Positions 5,568 to 7,770 of a DNA stretch of 7,770 bases are shown in pieces (the stretch's first letter is position 1; each line of letters begins with the position of its first letter). Source of the DNA: an uncultured Mailhella sp. (GTDB taxonomy: Bacteria > Desulfobacterota > Desulfovibrionia > Desulfovibrionales > Desulfovibrionaceae); contig CAOMFZ010000105.1 of assembly GCA_948482415.1 (NCBI GenBank), positions 1 to 7,770 on the forward strand, read 5' to 3'. The notes beneath the pieces are model-generated. The model had not been told where the DNA came from. It did no database searches and saw only the letters and a program-made list of their open reading frames with translations. A program made the translations under genes and the position numbers.

Positions 5568-7091
5568 ATGATTCAAGGATTATATACAAGTGCAACAGGC
5601 ATGCAAAGCCACTCCACCAGTATGAATGTTGTCGGACAAAACCTTGCAAACCAAAACACAGTGGGTTTCAAGAAGCAGCTTTGGCTGATTGGCGATTTAA
5701 TGAGCGACAATTATCCGGCTGGCGCAGCATATGAGCTTGAAGTAAAGCAAATCGGAGTTGGTTCCCATATAAGCGAAGTTCGTACAAATTTCAAAATTGG
5801 AGCTTTTGAACCGGGAAGCGCTGAAACAGATTTGGCAATTTCCGGCAAGGGATTCTTTCAGGTTGCTTTAGGCGATGAAGTCTATTACACACGGGCGGGA
5901 AATTTTCGTTTTGATGAAAATGGTTTTTTAAATGCGCCAACAGGTCATCATCTTATGGGTTATCCCATTAATCAAAACGGTACGGTATCAAATACCCTGC
6001 AGCCTGTCCAAGTCAATACCAACAACGCAAGTCTTTCCAGTGACCCGCCAAAAGCAACAACCAATATCACTGCTTCTCTCAACCTTTTCAACAGTCAAAA
6101 TATTTATGAAGATGAAGAAAATCCTTATTTTTCCATGGTGAAAAACTGGAATGCCAACAATGAACCGCCTCTGAGAAGTGATGTAAAATCCATTGGCCTG
6201 CAATATTACGATGCCAATGGCATGAAGCAAAGTGTCAATCTTTATCTTGACCCAGTTACGGCAAAGAATGGCGAACAGGTTTACGAATATGTTATTGCCG
6301 CTGACCCCTCTATGGACGCTCGCCCTGGCTATCAGGGAACAAAGAGTGCCGGTCTTTTAATGACAGGAACAATGACATTTTCCAGTGCCGGGGAACTTAT
6401 GAATATGAATTCATTTACCCCAAGCGGCGGTGATTTGTCCGACCTGAATAACTGGACATTATCAAACCTGCAGGGCGGTACGCCTTCCATAACGCTGCAG
6501 CAGCCCGGCTTACAAGCTCAAACCATTTCCTTAAATCTCGGCATGAAGAGCAATGGCAATGGCTGGACAAATGGTCTGAATCAAAGTGTAAACGGTATTA
6601 CCGCTGCAAGTATCGGTGATAGTTTCAGAGATTTGCCCGGAATGACAAATCCGGAATTCAATTCCAATGCCACCACAGCACTGCGCACAAATTCCTCTTT
6701 GAAGAACCTTAGTCAGGACGGGTATACAAGAGGCGAACTGCAAAATATGTTTGTCGATGAAAACGGCATTGTGCAGCTTTCCTATACCAACGGTCAAAGC
6801 CATGATTTATACCAAATCCCCCTTGCCCGCTTTACCAGTGAAGACGGTTTATACCGCGCAGGCAATAACCTTTATCAGCATACGAGCGAAGCCGGACAAG
6901 TTGAATTTGGTACAGCGGGTACAGAAAACTACGGCGATATTATCTCCCAAACCCTTGAAACCTCAAATGTTGATATAGCCAGTGAAATGGCAAATATGAT
7001 TGTTTTGCAGCGTGGTTTCCAATCCAACAGCAAGAGCTTGCAGACAGTTGATACCATGCTGCAGCGGGCTTTGGAACTCAAGAGAAACTAG
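5568..7091 (+). CDS. flgE: Flagellar hook protein FlgE-type axial protein
   Basis: Structural protein of the flagellar hook, exported by the flagellar type III apparatus. The N-terminal rod/hook signature is MIQGLYTSATGMQSHSTSMN through VVGQNLANQNTVGFKK (1-36). The FlgE/F/G-like block ISGKGFFQVALGDEVYYTRAGNFRFDENGFLNAPTGHHLMGYP spans about 91-133. A long variable middle (about 150-420) fits the FlaE-type hook domain. The conserved C-terminal block is LETSNVDIASEMANMIVLQRGFQSNSKSLQTVDTMLQRALELKRN (about 463-507). At 507 residues it is far longer than rod proteins FlgF/FlgG (about 250-260), so a hook-type protein is preferred, although its first residues look FlgF/FlgG-like. The start has TTGGAG eight bases upstream. 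It has a sigma-54 promoter and no flgD, flgK or other flagellar neighbour, so it may be a second, separately placed paralogue. The TAG stop is part of the following repeat. Confidence 0.85.
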   Translation: MIQGLYTSATGMQSHSTSMNVVGQNLANQNTVGFKKQLWLIGDLMSDNYPAGAAYELEVKQIGVGSHISEVRTNFKIGAFEPGSAETDLAISGKGFFQVALGDEVYYTRAGNFRFDENGFLNAPTGHHLMGYPINQNGTVSNTLQPVQVNTNNASLSSDPPKATTNITASLNLFNSQNIYEDEENPYFSMVKNWNANNEPPLRSDVKSIGLQYYDANGMKQSVNLYLDPVTAKNGEQVYEYVIAADPSMDARPGYQGTKSAGLLMTGTMTFSSAGELMNMNSFTPSGGDLSDLNNWTLSNLQGGTPSITLQQPGLQAQTISLNLGMKSNGNGWTNGLNQSVNGITAASIGDSFRDLPGMTNPEFNSNATTALRTNSSLKNLSQDGYTRGELQNMFVDENGIVQLSYTNGQSHDLYQIPLARFTSEDGLYRAGNNLYQHTSEAGQVEFGTAGTENYGDIISQTLETSNVDIASEMANMIVLQRGFQSNSKSLQTVDTMLQRALELKRN

Positions 7092-7209
7092 AGCATTTCC
7101 GATAATTCTTGAGAATTTTGCAGGGGAAAAACTTTTGTAAAAGTTTCTTCCCCTGCACCCCTTTACAAAACTTTTTAAAATAAATTTTCCCAAGAACATC
7201 AAGAAATGA
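7088..7209 (+). repeat. Intergenic palindromic repeat, copy 2 (after flgE)
   Basis: Begins CTAGAGCATTTCCG (7088-7101), sharing 13 identical bases with copy 3 (7688-7700); the flgE TAG is inside it. AATTCT-TG-AGAATT follows (7104-7117), then the large hairpin 7120-7156, then an ACCCC run and TTTACAAAACTTTTTAA. Bases 7139-7178 are the exact reverse complement of 7731-7770. The right border is uncertain; I place it near 7209, where an AACATCAAGAA (7195-7205) also seen on the minus strand of copy 1 occurs. That 11-base match alone could be chance. Confidence 0.6.
7120..7156 (+). terminator. Large hairpin after flgE, possible terminator
   Basis: GCAGGGGAA-AAACTTTT pairs with AAAAGTTT-C-TTCCCCTGC: about 17 pairs, one bulged C (7147), and a two-base GT apex (in practice a slightly wider loop). 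It is the only strong structure after flgE. It is followed by ACCCCTTTACAAAACTTTTT rather than an immediate T-run, so its terminator role is uncertain; mRNA 3'-end protection is an alternative. Confidence 0.5.
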
Positions 7210-7245
7210 CATAATAAACAAAAATTACTCCAGCGCTTTTTTTTC

Positions 7246-7274
7246 TTGCTCTTTGCATAACTTCGCTTTATACT
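7246..7274 (+). promoter_or_regulatory. Sigma-70 promoter of the 111-codon gene
   Basis: TTGCTC (7246-7251), a 17-base spacer, then TATACT (7269-7274). Predicted start near 7281 gives a short leader of about 22 bases. This implies expression independent of flgE and its sigma-54 promoter. Confidence 0.65.
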
Positions 7275-7302
7275 TGTTGCAATAAAAATAAAGTAGACGA
7301 TT

Positions 7303-7638
7303 ATGGAACAATTACTTTTAAAATTAGCCAGACAGCTTGACAGCTTAGATGAAGCTTCTTTAGACAGTTTATGGGAAAAATATGCCCAGATTGTCAACAA
7401 CTTTGAACCCACTGCCCGCTGGGAAGAAGCAGTGCTTGTACTTTCCTTTATCCAAGCCAAAAGTTGGAAAAATCAGCTTTTTAATACGCAGTGGGCTATG
7501 CGCTCAAAACTTTCTGCCCTCATTGATATTGACGAAGCAGGCACCAATCTTGAATTTGACGGCATGATCAAAGAACTGAAAAAAGAAAACAAGCCAAAAC
7601 AAAAAGCGACGGTTTTACAATTCGACCCAAAAGCATAA
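7303..7638 (+). CDS. Small protein of unknown function, 111 residues
   Basis: I do not recognise a named family. The protein is soluble-looking and probably mostly helical. The N-terminal half is acidic and Leu-rich (MEQLLLKLARQLDSLDEASL). The middle holds four tryptophans (residues 24, 40, 55, 64) in ARWEEAVLVLSFIQAKSWKN and QLFNTQWAMRSKL. A Lys-rich tail (90-103) precedes ATVLQFDPKA. There is no signal peptide, membrane segment or metal motif. Support for its being a real gene: a good promoter upstream, an intrinsic terminator nine bases after the stop, and base use like its neighbours. No clear Shine-Dalgarno sequence precedes the ATG (AAAGTAGACGATT), which is odd given the short leader. 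It is framed by two repeat copies. Confidence 0.75.
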   Translation: MEQLLLKLARQLDSLDEASLDSLWEKYAQIVNNFEPTARWEEAVLVLSFIQAKSWKNQLFNTQWAMRSKLSALIDIDEAGTNLEFDGMIKELKKENKPKQKATVLQFDPKA

Positions 7639-7647
7639 AAAAGGCAT

Positions 7648-7676
7648 AAAAAAGGGCAAGTAATTGCTCTTTTTTT
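7648..7676 (+). terminator. Intrinsic terminator of the 111-codon gene
   Basis: AAAAAAGGGCAA, loop GTAA, then TTGCTCTTTTTT: a 12-bp stem with one G-T pair, continuing into a run of seven T. The A-run on the left could also let it act on the minus strand. Confidence 0.9.
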
Positions 7677-7686
7677 CATCTTATCA

Positions 7687-7770
7687 TTAGAGCATTTCCG
7701 TATAGCATTCAGAATATTTTATCATAAAGCTTAAAAAGTTTTGTAAAGGGGTGCAGGGGAAGAAACTTTT
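7687..7770 (+). repeat. Intergenic palindromic repeat, copy 3 (cut by window edge)
   Basis: The head TTAGAGCATTTCCGTATAGC plus ATTC (7687-7710) lies ten bases after the preceding terminator and points in the same direction as copies 1 and 2. Bases 7731-7770 are the exact reverse complement of 7139-7178 in copy 2, so the inner module is inverted relative to its head. The element continues past the window. Confidence 0.65.

Noticed and set aside
7088..7770. Composite transposon or integron-type cassette around the 111-codon gene
   Set aside because: There is no transposase or integrase gene, no target-site duplication I can see, and the heads are in direct orientation; dispersed intergenic repeats explain the pattern with fewer assumptions.

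Overview
This is an AT-rich (roughly 40% GC by eye) stretch of a Gram-negative bacterial chromosome. It carries housekeeping genes, acetate kinase, a flagellar hook-type gene behind a sigma-54 promoter, and a family of intergenic palindromic repeats. The gene set (a Tim44-like membrane protein, an HPP membrane protein, AckA, a flagellar axial gene under sigma-54) and the style of the GGGG/CCCC hairpin repeats suggest a motile, probably anaerobic, Desulfovibrionaceae-like bacterium. That placement is inference from family knowledge and was not tested.

Layout. (1) Bases 1-781: the 3' part of a Tim44-domain protein gene, open through the left edge of the window, closed by a clean intrinsic terminator. 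(2) Bases 786-4005: a tight co-directional operon murI - truA - RluA-type pseudouridine synthase - HPP protein. Every junction overlaps (1, 8 and 11 bases), and the operon ends at a strong, probably bidirectional terminator. (3) Bases 4024-4164: a complex intergenic repeat with two near-perfect hairpins between the convergent HPP gene and ackA. (4) Bases 4161-5387, minus strand: ackA alone, without pta beside it. (5) Bases 5388-5567: a divergent control region with a sigma-70-like promoter for ackA and a well-spaced -24/-12 (sigma-54) promoter for the flagellar gene. (6) Bases 5568-7091: a FlgE-type hook/axial protein with no flagellar neighbour in the window. (7) Bases 7088-7770: a small conserved-looking gene of unknown function (111 codons) with its own promoter and terminator. 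It is bracketed by two repeat copies that contain a perfect 40-base inverted repeat; the right copy is cut by the window edge.

How it works together. MurI supplies D-glutamate for peptidoglycan, TruA and the RluA-type enzyme make pseudouridines in RNA, and the HPP protein is a membrane protein of uncertain substrate. AckA makes ATP and acetate from acetyl phosphate. The flagellar gene is under separate, activator-dependent control.

The most unusual signal is the repeat family, not a protein. Its copies begin with a conserved (C/T)TAGAGCA(G/T)TT(C/T)CG head that reads away from gene 3' ends. At flgE, and more loosely at ackA, the head supplies the TAG stop codon. These are the only two TAG stops in the window; the other six genes stop with TAA.
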